Shown: positions 44,344 to 53,163 of the stretch, piece by piece
Layout: each line of letters opens with the position of its first letter
How positions within the stretch are numbered: position 1 is the first letter of the stretch
Assembly (NCBI GenBank): GCA_000406005.1
Contig: ASZN01000011.1
Coordinates: 46,229-110,228, forward strand
Reading direction: 5' to 3'
DNA length: 64,000 nucleotides
Source of the DNA: Candidatus Poribacteria bacterium WGA-3G
GTDB taxonomy: Bacteria > Poribacteria > WGA-4E > WGA-3G
Notes under the pieces: model-generated
Told to the model about the DNA's origin: nothing
What the model saw: only the letters and a program-made list of their open reading frames with translations
Databases searched by the model: none
Program-made: the position numbers and the translations under genes

Positions 44344-45144
44344 ATGACACCGAAACAGAAATATCTTTTTGACCTGCGCGGTTACCTGCATTTAGAGAAT
44401 GTGCTCACACCGGAAGAACTCAGCAATGCACAGTCGGCGATTGAGCGACTCGTCCAATCAGCACCCGATGAGTTGCCGCCCGGAATTAGCGGCGGTGGCG
44501 AAGGTTTTTCAAACGGGTTTTCAGCCGATAAATCGCTTGAGGCGTTGACGCTGCATCCTGCTACATGGCCGATTATCAAAGAACTAACTTTCAACAAACC
44601 GCGTTTCAATCGCGGATCGCTTGTTGTGAATACGCATGAACGTAAAGAGATGACACCGCTGCATTGTGCGCGGGAAGGTTTCCGCTGGACACGACGGTAT
44701 GAGGTCAAAAACGATCGTATCTTCACGAATGACATCGTTGTGTTCTTCTATTTCACGGATGTCTATCCGGGTGACGGCGGTTTGATTGTTTTACCCGGAT
44801 CCCATAAGAGCGGGTTTGAACGTCCTAAGAACCTATTTTTTCCCGAACCTGACGACCTTGATGCACCACTTCATCCCACGCTTGTCAATGTAACGCCGAA
44901 GGCGGGAGATGTCGTGATTATCACCGAGATGTTGACACACGGGGTGCTGGTGTGGAAGCCAGAAGACCGCGATCGACGGTTCTTGATTCTGCGGTATAAA
45001 ACACAGTTTTTTCAGGATGAGCGCGGTATCCGAGAACTCTTTCCACCAGAAGTGATGGAACGACTCTCTCCTGAGACGAAAGCGTTGGCGGCTTACGGTT
45101 CGGAATGGGAAATAAAAGAACTCGTCAAAACGGTTTCAGAATAG
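44344..45144 (+). CDS. PhyH-family protein with HCA in place of the HxD iron motif
   Basis: Resembles phytanoyl-CoA dioxygenase family proteins: N-terminal FDLRGYLHLENVLTPEELSNAQ, the DVYPGDGGLIVLPGSHKSGF block and the distal His in IITEMLTHGVLVW (H199). The expected HxD is replaced by H-C-A (H107-C108-A109, in TPLHCAREG). Loss of the Asp ligand occurs in Fe/2-oxoglutarate halogenases and in some related families, so the enzyme might be halide-using, different in chemistry, or inactive. ATG 44344 used. Followed after 42 nt by another PhyH gene. Confidence 0.8.
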   Translation: MTPKQKYLFDLRGYLHLENVLTPEELSNAQSAIERLVQSAPDELPPGISGGGEGFSNGFSADKSLEALTLHPATWPIIKELTFNKPRFNRGSLVVNTHERKEMTPLHCAREGFRWTRRYEVKNDRIFTNDIVVFFYFTDVYPGDGGLIVLPGSHKSGFERPKNLFFPEPDDLDAPLHPTLVNVTPKAGDVVIITEMLTHGVLVWKPEDRDRRFLILRYKTQFFQDERGIRELFPPEVMERLSPETKALAAYGSEWEIKELVKTVSE

Positions 45145-45186
45145 GCGTTTTTAGAATGGAAAAATAGATAGTGTGAGGAACTAACG

Positions 45187-46101
45187 ATGAAATACGACGA
45201 AGTAGACCGTACCTTTGATTGTGAACCGACGCTCACCGATACAGAAGTGCTGCAGTTTTGTAGGGATGGCTACCTGCAACTCCAAGGTGTCGTGCCTGAT
45301 GAAATTAACCAGCGGACGTTCGATTATCTCAACGGTGATGTGCCGATCAATCCGTGCTTTATTCCGAAAGGTATGACGCACGCCGATTTAGAACGCATGC
45401 GGGATACACACGAACCGAGTTCTATTCTATTGGAAGACTGGTACATTGAGCATGTGCTGCTAAACCGAGAACTCGCGGGTGCGTTACGTTCGCTACTCGG
45501 TAAGAACGTCGGGTTACCTGTGTTGGTGAGCAACCACCGTGTGGAATGTCCGATGCCTGCCCAAGGGTGGCACCACGATGCCGACCACGTTTTTGGTCCC
45601 GAAATCAATTTTCTTGAGGTATTCTATTTCCCACAAGATACGCCGTTAGAAATGGGTCCGACAGAACTCCTACCGGGTTCGCATATCCATTCTACAAGCC
45701 GAGATATAAACGAGGAAGGCGTTTCAAGTGCGGGACCTGCCGGGTCTTTCGTTATCCACTCCCAGAGCATCCTCCATCGCCGTGGCGAATCCACAGCAGA
45801 AGGATTGCGGCACATGCTGAAATATAGCTACTGGCGGACAGTGCCACCGACACGCGATTGGAAGCAAGAACCTGATTTTGACTTTCAGACAGCCGAATAC
45901 GGTGGACACGGCATTGCAAGATACGTGGCGCATATCCTCTATTGGCTATGCGGCAAGGGAGACGAATTCCGTCTGATTGGTGGACAGGCATGGCCCTGGT
46001 CGAGCGCAAACCAAATCGGACCCTCCTACGGGTTCGGACACAGAGAAGGCTACCTCCCGAATTGGCGGAAGAACAACCCGGACGATTACGCAGCGCCGTA
46101 G
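45187..46101 (+). CDS. Phytanoyl-CoA dioxygenase (PhyH) family protein
   Basis: An intact PhyH-type protein: FCRDGYLQLQGVVPDEINQRTF at the N-terminus, the HxD motif in QGWHHDADHVFGPE, the PLEMGPTELLPGSHIH block and distal His in VIHSQSILHRRGEST, followed by LRHMLKYSYWR for the 2-oxoglutarate Arg. 304 residues. Probably the same operon as the preceding paralogue. Converges with the ASPIC/UnbV gene 8 nt away. Confidence 0.87.
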   Translation: MKYDEVDRTFDCEPTLTDTEVLQFCRDGYLQLQGVVPDEINQRTFDYLNGDVPINPCFIPKGMTHADLERMRDTHEPSSILLEDWYIEHVLLNRELAGALRSLLGKNVGLPVLVSNHRVECPMPAQGWHHDADHVFGPEINFLEVFYFPQDTPLEMGPTELLPGSHIHSTSRDINEEGVSSAGPAGSFVIHSQSILHRRGESTAEGLRHMLKYSYWRTVPPTRDWKQEPDFDFQTAEYGGHGIARYVAHILYWLCGKGDEFRLIGGQAWPWSSANQIGPSYGFGHREGYLPNWRKNNPDDYAAP

Positions 46102-46109
46102 GAAACACA

Positions 46110-47774
46110 CTACTCTTCCGAAATAACAAGCACCCGATCCATTTCAACATTCTGTAAGGTTTGGACTTTGCCACAGAGCCATCGCACTGTTAGTGTATCA
46201 ACCCTTGTCGCAGCCCCTAATCCGAAGTGTAGGCGGAGATCGTTCTGACTGAGGTAACCTGAGCCACTTTTGACCTCACGGATATGTGTTGAACCCTCCG
46301 AAACAACGGTTACCCGCGCACCGATCGCATCTCGGTTACAATGCGTGCCGACTAACTTGACACGCAACCACTGTGCTGTGTCATCACTGTCGTTCCGTAA
46401 GATAGTCGGTGCATCTTTGAGGTTAGAGACAACGATATCTATATCGCCATCATTATCTATATCGCCGAATGCGGTGCCACGACTCACCTTCTGATTCGCT
46501 ATTGCCGCATCAACGGATTCCACAAAATTGATGCCGCCATTGCTGAGAAAAAGTTGATTCGGTTGCGCGTAGGTGCCGATCGGATCAATCTCAGCGATAT
46601 TATCGTCCAAGTGACCGTTCGCAACGAACAGGTCTAACCAACCGTCATTGTTAAAATCGATGAAATCGACACCCCACGCCAAATAACGGAGACTCTTCTC
46701 GCCGATGCCTCTGGTGAAACTCACCTCGTCGAAAAACCCGCCCTGGTCATTGTGATAGAGGCTATTCGTCTGATCCTGAAAGTTTGTAATCACGATATCG
46801 AGATAACCGTCGTTGTCAAAATCGCCGAGGTTCGCTCCCATTCCGCTATAGGCGCGTCCCTCCTCGCTGATTGCAACGCCTGCGGAAAGCGCGTCTTCTG
46901 TCATCCGGATAGCAGTGTCGCTGTCGTTGACATAGAGGAAATTCGGCGTGGTATCGTTCGCAACAAAAATATCCGTATCGCCATCGTTATCCACATCACC
47001 GCAGACGACCCCTAACCCTTTGCCATCGGTATCACTGATGCCTGCGGCTGCCGTTATATCTCTGAAGGTGCCGTCCCCGTTGTTGTGGTAGAGAATATCC
47101 GCAGCCCCTTGCAGTACCCCTGGTGTGCAATACGTCCGAATCCCCTGCCGAGTGCAATCTGGGTCTGTCTCTGGATCGAATTGAACATAGTTGACGACAT
47201 AGAGATCCAGATAACCGTCGGCATCAACGTCTACAAAAGCACAGCCACTACTCAACTGATTTCCGGCGATCCCGGTGGATTCGGTGACATCTGTAAAAGT
47301 GCCGTTCCCGTTGTTACGATAGAGGACATTTGGCCCGTAGTTTGTTACATAGAGATCAGTAAACCCGTCGTTGTTGTAATCGCCGACACAACCACCTAAT
47401 CCGTAGCCTATATCGCCAACGGCTGCTTGTATCGTTACATCGGTGAAAGTATCGCCATCGTTACGATAGAGTCGATTTATCGGTACAACTGGCGAAGTTC
47501 GTCCGGGTAAGTCGCTACCATTGATGAGATAGAGATCCAAATCTCCGTCGTTGTCAAAATCGAAGAGGACAACTCCGCTGCCGATCGGTTCGATAAAGTA
47601 TTTCTGTCCACTCTCACCGTTTACATGGCGAAATTCGACACCGAGTTCTGCCGTTATGTCGGTGAAACGGATGCTATCGGCGTATAGGACATAAGGATAG
47701 AACACGGTGTGAAGGACAAAGACCGTCAGCAGTAATCCGAATGTACGTGGTGTCAATTTTTTGTAACACATCAT
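46110..47774 (-). CDS. Secreted FG-GAP/VCBS repeat protein with ASPIC/UnbV domain (CRTAC1-like)
   Basis: Signal peptide (LLLTVFVLHTVFYPYVLYADS), then repeated FDFDNDGDLDLYL / GDYNNDGFTDLYVTNYG / GDIDNDGDIDIVVSNL segments with Ca-binding D-x-D-x-DG loops, forming a seven-bladed integrin-like propeller. The C-terminal SGSGYLSQNDLRLHFGLGAATRVDTLTVRW is the ASPIC/UnbV domain. CRTAC1-type proteins of this sort are common in marine bacteria. Ligand unknown. Confidence 0.9.
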   Translation of the reverse strand: MMCYKKLTPRTFGLLLTVFVLHTVFYPYVLYADSIRFTDITAELGVEFRHVNGESGQKYFIEPIGSGVVLFDFDNDGDLDLYLINGSDLPGRTSPVVPINRLYRNDGDTFTDVTIQAAVGDIGYGLGGCVGDYNNDGFTDLYVTNYGPNVLYRNNGNGTFTDVTESTGIAGNQLSSGCAFVDVDADGYLDLYVVNYVQFDPETDPDCTRQGIRTYCTPGVLQGAADILYHNNGDGTFRDITAAAGISDTDGKGLGVVCGDVDNDGDTDIFVANDTTPNFLYVNDSDTAIRMTEDALSAGVAISEEGRAYSGMGANLGDFDNDGYLDIVITNFQDQTNSLYHNDQGGFFDEVSFTRGIGEKSLRYLAWGVDFIDFNNDGWLDLFVANGHLDDNIAEIDPIGTYAQPNQLFLSNGGINFVESVDAAIANQKVSRGTAFGDIDNDGDIDIVVSNLKDAPTILRNDSDDTAQWLRVKLVGTHCNRDAIGARVTVVSEGSTHIREVKSGSGYLSQNDLRLHFGLGAATRVDTLTVRWLCGKVQTLQNVEMDRVLVISEE

Positions 47775-47777
47775 CTT

Positions 47778-47792
47778 TGTATATGCTATAAT
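47778..47792 (+). promoter_or_regulatory. Predicted extended -10 promoter
   Basis: TGC-TATAAT (extended -10; TATAAT at 47787-47792) with no good -35, 33 nt upstream of the oxidoreductase ATG. Confidence 0.35.
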
Positions 47793-47825
47793 GGTTTTCA
47801 GTCAACTATAAAAGGAGAAAATCTA

Positions 47826-48797
47826 ATGGCTAAAAATCTACGTTTTGGCGTTGTCGGTTTAGGTATGGGTATGAACCGTTCTGGTATGATTCATAGCACA
47901 GATGGCGCAGAACTTGTTGCTGTAGCCGACCTCGTTGAAGACAGACGCAAAGCGGCTGAAGAACGTTTCGGCTGTGAGAGTCACGGCGACGCACTTGAGA
48001 TGTTCGATCGCGACGATATCGACGTGGCAATGATTATGACACCGAGCGGACTCCACGGAAAATTTGGAGAAGAGGCAGCACGCCGCGGTAAACATGTTAT
48101 CACTACAAAACCGATGGATGTCAGCGTCGAAAATTGTAATTCCCTCATCAAAACCTGTGAAGACAATGATGTCAAATTGCTTGTTGACTTCGGCGAACGC
48201 TACGGTAAGCACAATCGCCGAATCCAGCAAGTGTTGGAAACAGGCGGTCTCGGTAGACCGTTGCTATGCGAACTCCGTATGAAGTGGAAACGCCCGGATA
48301 GCTACTACGTCGGTTGGCACGGCACGTGGGAACTCGACGGTGGTGGCTCTATCATGAACCAAGGCGTGCATTATATCGACCTCATGCTCTGGTTCATGGG
48401 ACCCGTCAAACGGATCATCGGGGCACACTTCGATGTCTATGACCACGAAAATTGCGAAACCGAGGATATGACCTCAGCGATCCTCGAATTTGAAAACGGT
48501 GCGCTCGGTCACGTCCTAACAACGACAACGTACCCCGGTGGTAACGTTTCAATGATTCACGTCCACGGTGAAAAAGGCATCGTCGGTCTCGGACCGGAGG
48601 TGTGGCAGTTCGCCGATGATGACGAACCGGAAATCGAGCTATCGCCTTATCCGAACAGTGTGATCGAAGATGCGATCCGTGTTATTAATGAGGGTGCATC
48701 CCCTGCAGTTGACGGCTATGAAGGCAGACGTTCCGTCGCTCTCAACATGGCAATCTACGAATGTGCACGCACCGGCAAATCGGTCGATTTATCATAA
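47826..48797 (+). CDS. Gfo/Idh/MocA family NAD(P)-dependent oxidoreductase
   Basis: An NAD(P) Rossmann domain (FGVVGLGMGMNRSGMIH; VAMIMTPSGLHGKFGEEAARRGKHVITTKP, with the KP lysine) and a C-terminal alpha/beta domain (DGGGSIMNQGVHYIDLMLWFMG with the catalytic His). Typical dehydrogenase of sugars or cyclitols, substrate unknown. AAGGAGA precedes the ATG. Distinct from the family member at 22349-23308. Confidence 0.92.
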   Translation: MAKNLRFGVVGLGMGMNRSGMIHSTDGAELVAVADLVEDRRKAAEERFGCESHGDALEMFDRDDIDVAMIMTPSGLHGKFGEEAARRGKHVITTKPMDVSVENCNSLIKTCEDNDVKLLVDFGERYGKHNRRIQQVLETGGLGRPLLCELRMKWKRPDSYYVGWHGTWELDGGGSIMNQGVHYIDLMLWFMGPVKRIIGAHFDVYDHENCETEDMTSAILEFENGALGHVLTTTTYPGGNVSMIHVHGEKGIVGLGPEVWQFADDDEPEIELSPYPNSVIEDAIRVINEGASPAVDGYEGRRSVALNMAIYECARTGKSVDLS

Positions 48798-48802
48798 TAG
48801 AT

Positions 48803-48889
48803 AGTCTTCAGTTATCAGTTGTCAGTTGTCGGTTAAGGGAGACTTTTGATAAGAATCTCCGCGTCGATAGCTGACAACCGTTGAAGACT
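48803..48889. repeat. Heptad-type palindromic repeat, copy D
   Basis: An 87-bp imperfect palindrome with outer arms AGTCTTCA/TGAAGACT, inner tandem CAGTTGT-type heptads and an AAGGGAGA ... TCTCC loop. Lies after the oxidoreductase stop. Same plan as copies A, B and C. Confidence 0.75.
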
Positions 48890-48919
48890 GAACGCACCTG
48901 GGTTACATCTATATCCCAT

Positions 48920-48948
48920 TTGCAATTCAGGTAAAAACTGGGTATAAT
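48920..48948 (+). promoter_or_regulatory. Predicted sigma70 promoter of mtaB
   Basis: TTGCAA (48920-48925), 17-bp spacer, TATAAT (48943-48948), 88 nt upstream of the ATG. Confidence 0.6.
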
Positions 48949-49035
48949 ATTTACTTGAAAATAGGCAAAGTTAGAAACATCTCCACTGAAACGTGTATCT
49001 GAAAACTTCAACAGTAAAACACCTTAAAAAAACGC

Positions 49036-50391
49036 ATGAAAACCGCAAAACTGATTACAATGGGATGTAAGGCAAACCAATACGATACGCAATCCATGCG
49101 TGAGACACTCCAGCGCAACGGATATAGGCTTGTTGACGAGGAGATGTCGGGACAGCAGACGGACCTTTATCTCATCAACACCTGTACAGTAACAAACGTC
49201 GCCGATCAAAAAGCACGGCAAGCGATTCGGAGAGCCATCCGACAGCATCCGAACGCAAAGGTACTCGTTACCGGCTGCTATGCTGAAAGCGACCGTGCGG
49301 CGATTGAAGACATACCGGGTGTATCATTCGTTTTCGGTAACCGTGAGAAGGCAGATTTCCAGCACTACCTGGACCTATTACACATCGAAACGCCATCCTC
49401 AATGGAGACGGTTCCTCAAGCGTCGAACCCACTTCTCTCAATAGAACCCGTACAACACGACGCGATCCGAGAACACGCACGTTTCAGTACTGGCGTTAGC
49501 GATGCTGGCAAGCGCACACGCGCACTTGTCAAAGTCCAAGACGGGTGCAGTGCCTTCTGTACCTACTGCATCATCCCTTACGTACGCGGTCGGATGACGA
49601 GCCGTCCACTTGATGACATCGCCGAAGAGGCGCGGCGCATCGCTGACAGCGGTATCAAAGAGATCGTCATCACCGGTGTACATCTCGGTGCCTACGGTAT
49701 GGATACCGGTCGGGACAGAGATATTGCCGATATTTTAGCGCATATCCACGACATTGAAGGCATCGAACGCATCCGTTTCAGTTCGATTGAGCCGATGTAT
49801 TTCCCAGATACCCTTGGCGAACGGATGGCAGCACTCCCTAAATGTATGCCACACTTCCATCTACCTATCCAAGCCGGTTCGGATGAGATCTTGCGACAAA
49901 TGCGCCGGCGTTATACGACGGCAGATTTTGCACATCTCGTTGAGAACCTACGGCGTGTCTTCGGCGACGATGTCGGGATTACGACCGATATTATGGTCGG
50001 ATTCCCCGGCGAGACGGACACCCATTTTGAAGAATCGTGCCGATTCGTTGAAGAAATCGGCTTCAGCCAACTGCATGTGTTCCGCTACTCACCCCGAAAA
50101 GGGACTCCTGCGGCGACCTACCCGGATCAGGTGTCACCACACATCTCCGCTGCACGGAGCCAAGAGATGATCGCGCTTGGCGAACGCCTCAACACAGCGT
50201 TTCGACAACGGATGCTTGGGAAACAGAAGACCGTCCTGATAGAAGCGAGCAGAGAAGGTGAAAATAACCGCCTCGCCGGTTTTACAGACAACTATCTCCG
50301 CGTCCTCGTCGATGCCCCTGAGAGCGAAATCAACAAGATTCAGCGCGTTACCTTAGGTGCATTAGAAGGGAACTGGATCGCTGCCGCCTAA
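49036..50391 (+). CDS. mtaB: tRNA (N6-L-threonylcarbamoyladenosine(37)-C2)-methylthiotransferase
   Basis: A radical-SAM methylthiotransferase for t6A37 in tRNA (ms2t6A). The N-terminal cluster Cys are in MGCKANQYD, NTCTVT and GCYAE; the radical-SAM motif is CSAFCTYC. Substrate-typical regions are VVRGRMTSR-like YVRGRMTS and IMVGFPGETDT. A C-terminal TRAM-like region (KTVLIEASREGENNRLAGFTDNYLRVLV) completes the chain. 451 residues, full length. Convergent with mutS 6 nt away. Confidence 0.93.
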   Translation: MKTAKLITMGCKANQYDTQSMRETLQRNGYRLVDEEMSGQQTDLYLINTCTVTNVADQKARQAIRRAIRQHPNAKVLVTGCYAESDRAAIEDIPGVSFVFGNREKADFQHYLDLLHIETPSSMETVPQASNPLLSIEPVQHDAIREHARFSTGVSDAGKRTRALVKVQDGCSAFCTYCIIPYVRGRMTSRPLDDIAEEARRIADSGIKEIVITGVHLGAYGMDTGRDRDIADILAHIHDIEGIERIRFSSIEPMYFPDTLGERMAALPKCMPHFHLPIQAGSDEILRQMRRRYTTADFAHLVENLRRVFGDDVGITTDIMVGFPGETDTHFEESCRFVEEIGFSQLHVFRYSPRKGTPAATYPDQVSPHISAARSQEMIALGERLNTAFRQRMLGKQKTVLIEASREGENNRLAGFTDNYLRVLVDAPESEINKIQRVTLGALEGNWIAAA

Positions 50392-50397
50392 CCTGTG

Positions 50398-53085
50398 TCA
50401 AGACTCCTCCGCCTTTGCTTTCAGATCATAGAGGATATTCACCGCGTCTAAAGGTGTTACCTGCGTGAGTTCCAACTGTTGGAGCTCTTCGATGAGCGGG
50501 TGCGTCTTCGGTGTAAAGAGTGCCATCTGCAGTGAATCGCTTTGGAGTGTCTTTCGCGAGACACGGCGGCGCGGTTTCGGCATTGTCGGGTGCGTTTTCG
50601 GAGACTGCTCAGCTGCGCCGTCTGCTTCAACACTGAGATTGTGCTGCTCAAGCACTTCAAGGATCTGCTGTGCACGTGTAATCACGACTTGGGGTAACCC
50701 CGCAAGCCGTGCGACGTGGATGCCGTAACTCTGGTCTGCACCGCCGGGGACGACTTTTCTGAGGAAGGTCACTTTTTGACCGTCCTCATGGACAGCGACG
50801 TTGTAGTTCTTCGCGCGTTTATATTTGCTGGCGAGTTCCACCAACTCGTGATAGTGTGTCGCGAAAAGCGTTTTCGCCCCCATCCGTTTTTCGTCAAGGA
50901 GATACTCCGAAACCGCCCACGCGATACTGAGTCCGTCAAACGTGCTGGTGCCGCGCCCGACCTCATCGAAGATGACAAGGCTATTTCGGGTCGCGTTGTT
51001 GAGGATATTTGCTGTCTCGTTCATCTCAACAAGGAACGTACTCTGCCCCATCACGAGGTTATCGGACGCGCCGACGCGTGTGAATATCCGGTCTACCAGA
51101 CCGATCTTTGCGGCGGAGGCAGGCACGAAACATCCGATCTGTGCCATCAAAACGATGAGTGCCGTCTGGCGGAGATAGGTGCTTTTGCCGCTCATATTCG
51201 GTCCCGTGATGATATGCAATTGCTCGTCGTCGCAGTTGAGGACGGTATCGTTTGGGACAAAACCTTCCTGTGTAAACAGCTGTTCGACGACGGGGTGTCT
51301 ACCATCTCGGATAATGATCTCATCTGTCGCTGCGACAGTCGGTTTCACATAGTTGTATTTCGATGCGATATACGCGAAGTTGGCGAGGACATCGACCATC
51401 GCGAGTGCCGCCCCGATTTTCTGGATGGCTTCTGTCCATTTCGATACCTCTTCCCGGATCTGACAGAAGAGTTCGTATTCTAAAGTCTGGATCCGGTCTT
51501 CAGCGTTCAGAACTTTCGCCTCCTGTTCCTTGAGTTCGGGTGTGATGAACCGTTCGGAATTCCGAAGCGTCTGTTTACGGATATAGTGTTCCGGTACCAT
51601 GTCCAAATTCGGCTTTGTCACGTCGATGTAATAGCCGAAGACTTGGTTGAATCCGATCTTTAGGGATTGGATACCGCTGCGTTTGCGCTCCTCTTCCTGC
51701 ATCGCGGCGATCCAGTCTTTTCCTTGCCCTACAATCTCACGAAGTTCGTCGAGTTCTTCGTTATAACCGTCGCAGATGATACCGCCTTCGCGAACCGTTG
51801 CCGGTGGGTCGGGATGGATGCCTTTCTCAATCAATTCGACTAATTCTGGCAGTGTGTCCAGCGTTTCGTCCAGCGATACCAAAAGTTCGCTGTGGCAATT
51901 TTGCACCTGCGCTTTGACATCCGGAATCAGATGCAGAGACTCCTTGAGTGCGTGTAGGTCGCGCCCGTTCACAGAACCGAGACTGATACGCGAAATGAGT
52001 CGCTCAATATCATACATCTGTTTGAGTGCGTCGCGGAGTTCTTCTTGGAGGTTAATCTGTGTCTTGAGTTCGTCAACGGCATCGAGACGCGCTGCGATCT
52101 CTTTTTCATCAAGGAGCGGTTGTAAGACGCACTGTCGTATCCGTCTGCCCCCCATCGCCGTCACTGTCTGATCGAGGACTTCAAGGAGCGTGCCTTTTGT
52201 GGAGCCGTCGCGAATAGAGGTCGTCAGTTCGAGGTTGCGCTGCGTATCAGCATCCAACACCATAAAATCGGAGAGCGTGTAGGTGTGGAGCGAGACGATG
52301 TGTTCGACTTCCTGTTTCTGGGTTTCGTTGAGGTAATAGATGAGCGCGCCAGCGGCACTAATAGCGGTGTGTAGATGTTCGCATCCGAATCCGTCAAGAG
52401 AAATCGTTTGGAAATGTTCGAGGAGTTCCGTTCGCGCTGTATCCACCTCAAACCGCCAATCAGGTAAATAATTGAGCGTCGCTTTGAGTTCGGTTTTCAG
52501 ACGTTCAAACATCTCCGCATTCTCAAAGGATTCAGAAAAAAGGCACTCTTTCGGAGAAAAACGGTGGATCTCTGCCCAGAGGCGTGAAACATCTGTGAGT
52601 TCGGTTACCAGAAATTCGCCTGTTGAGATATCCGCAACAGCGACACCATAGATACCCTTGTTCAGATAGATTGAAATAAGATAATTGTTCTGCTTATGTT
52701 CAAGAACTTTCGGGTCGGTCACGGTGCCGGGGGTAACGATTCTGACGACATCGCGTTTGACGAGTCGGTTCTCGTCTCGTGCGACTTTTGCGTCCTCGGT
52801 CTGCTCCAGAATAGCGACCTTATGTCCGGCTTTGACGAGCTTGTAGAGATAGGAGTCGAGTGCGTGGTGTGGGATGCCTGCCATCGGTGGTGGCGGAGAT
52901 TTCTGGTTTTTGTGGCTTCGCGTCGTTAACGCGATCTCAAGGAGACGTGCGATGAGCTCAGCGTCTTCAAAGAAGGCTTCATAGAAATCACCGACCCGAC
53001 AGAGGAGGATAGCGTCTTCGTGCTGTTTTTTTACCTGTTTATAGAGTTCCATCATCGACAGATCGGACTGTTTTGAACGTGCCAT
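50398..53085 (-). CDS. mutS: DNA mismatch repair protein MutS
   Basis: Full-length MutS (895 residues). Mismatch-binding domain has LCRVGDFYEAFFEDAE, containing the F-x-E motif variant FYEAFFEDA. Walker A is GPNMSGKSTYLRQTAL, Walker B DEVGRGTSTFDGLSIAW, followed by FATHYHEL and the SYGIHVARLAGLPQ block. Stands alone, no mutL nearby. Stop lies 6 nt from mtaB. Confidence 0.97.
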   Translation of the reverse strand: MARSKQSDLSMMELYKQVKKQHEDAILLCRVGDFYEAFFEDAELIARLLEIALTTRSHKNQKSPPPPMAGIPHHALDSYLYKLVKAGHKVAILEQTEDAKVARDENRLVKRDVVRIVTPGTVTDPKVLEHKQNNYLISIYLNKGIYGVAVADISTGEFLVTELTDVSRLWAEIHRFSPKECLFSESFENAEMFERLKTELKATLNYLPDWRFEVDTARTELLEHFQTISLDGFGCEHLHTAISAAGALIYYLNETQKQEVEHIVSLHTYTLSDFMVLDADTQRNLELTTSIRDGSTKGTLLEVLDQTVTAMGGRRIRQCVLQPLLDEKEIAARLDAVDELKTQINLQEELRDALKQMYDIERLISRISLGSVNGRDLHALKESLHLIPDVKAQVQNCHSELLVSLDETLDTLPELVELIEKGIHPDPPATVREGGIICDGYNEELDELREIVGQGKDWIAAMQEEERKRSGIQSLKIGFNQVFGYYIDVTKPNLDMVPEHYIRKQTLRNSERFITPELKEQEAKVLNAEDRIQTLEYELFCQIREEVSKWTEAIQKIGAALAMVDVLANFAYIASKYNYVKPTVAATDEIIIRDGRHPVVEQLFTQEGFVPNDTVLNCDDEQLHIITGPNMSGKSTYLRQTALIVLMAQIGCFVPASAAKIGLVDRIFTRVGASDNLVMGQSTFLVEMNETANILNNATRNSLVIFDEVGRGTSTFDGLSIAWAVSEYLLDEKRMGAKTLFATHYHELVELASKYKRAKNYNVAVHEDGQKVTFLRKVVPGGADQSYGIHVARLAGLPQVVITRAQQILEVLEQHNLSVEADGAAEQSPKTHPTMPKPRRRVSRKTLQSDSLQMALFTPKTHPLIEELQQLELTQVTPLDAVNILYDLKAKAEES

Positions 53086-53163
53086 ATATTTACCTTGATA
53101 TGTTTTTGGCGTAGTGGTTTTTGTATGGGGGTGTTAAGTTTTATAGTAAAACCCACAATTAAA

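Noticed and set aside
50716..51483. Plus-strand 255-codon frame inside mutS
   Set aside because: Antisense shadow of MutS ATPase region.
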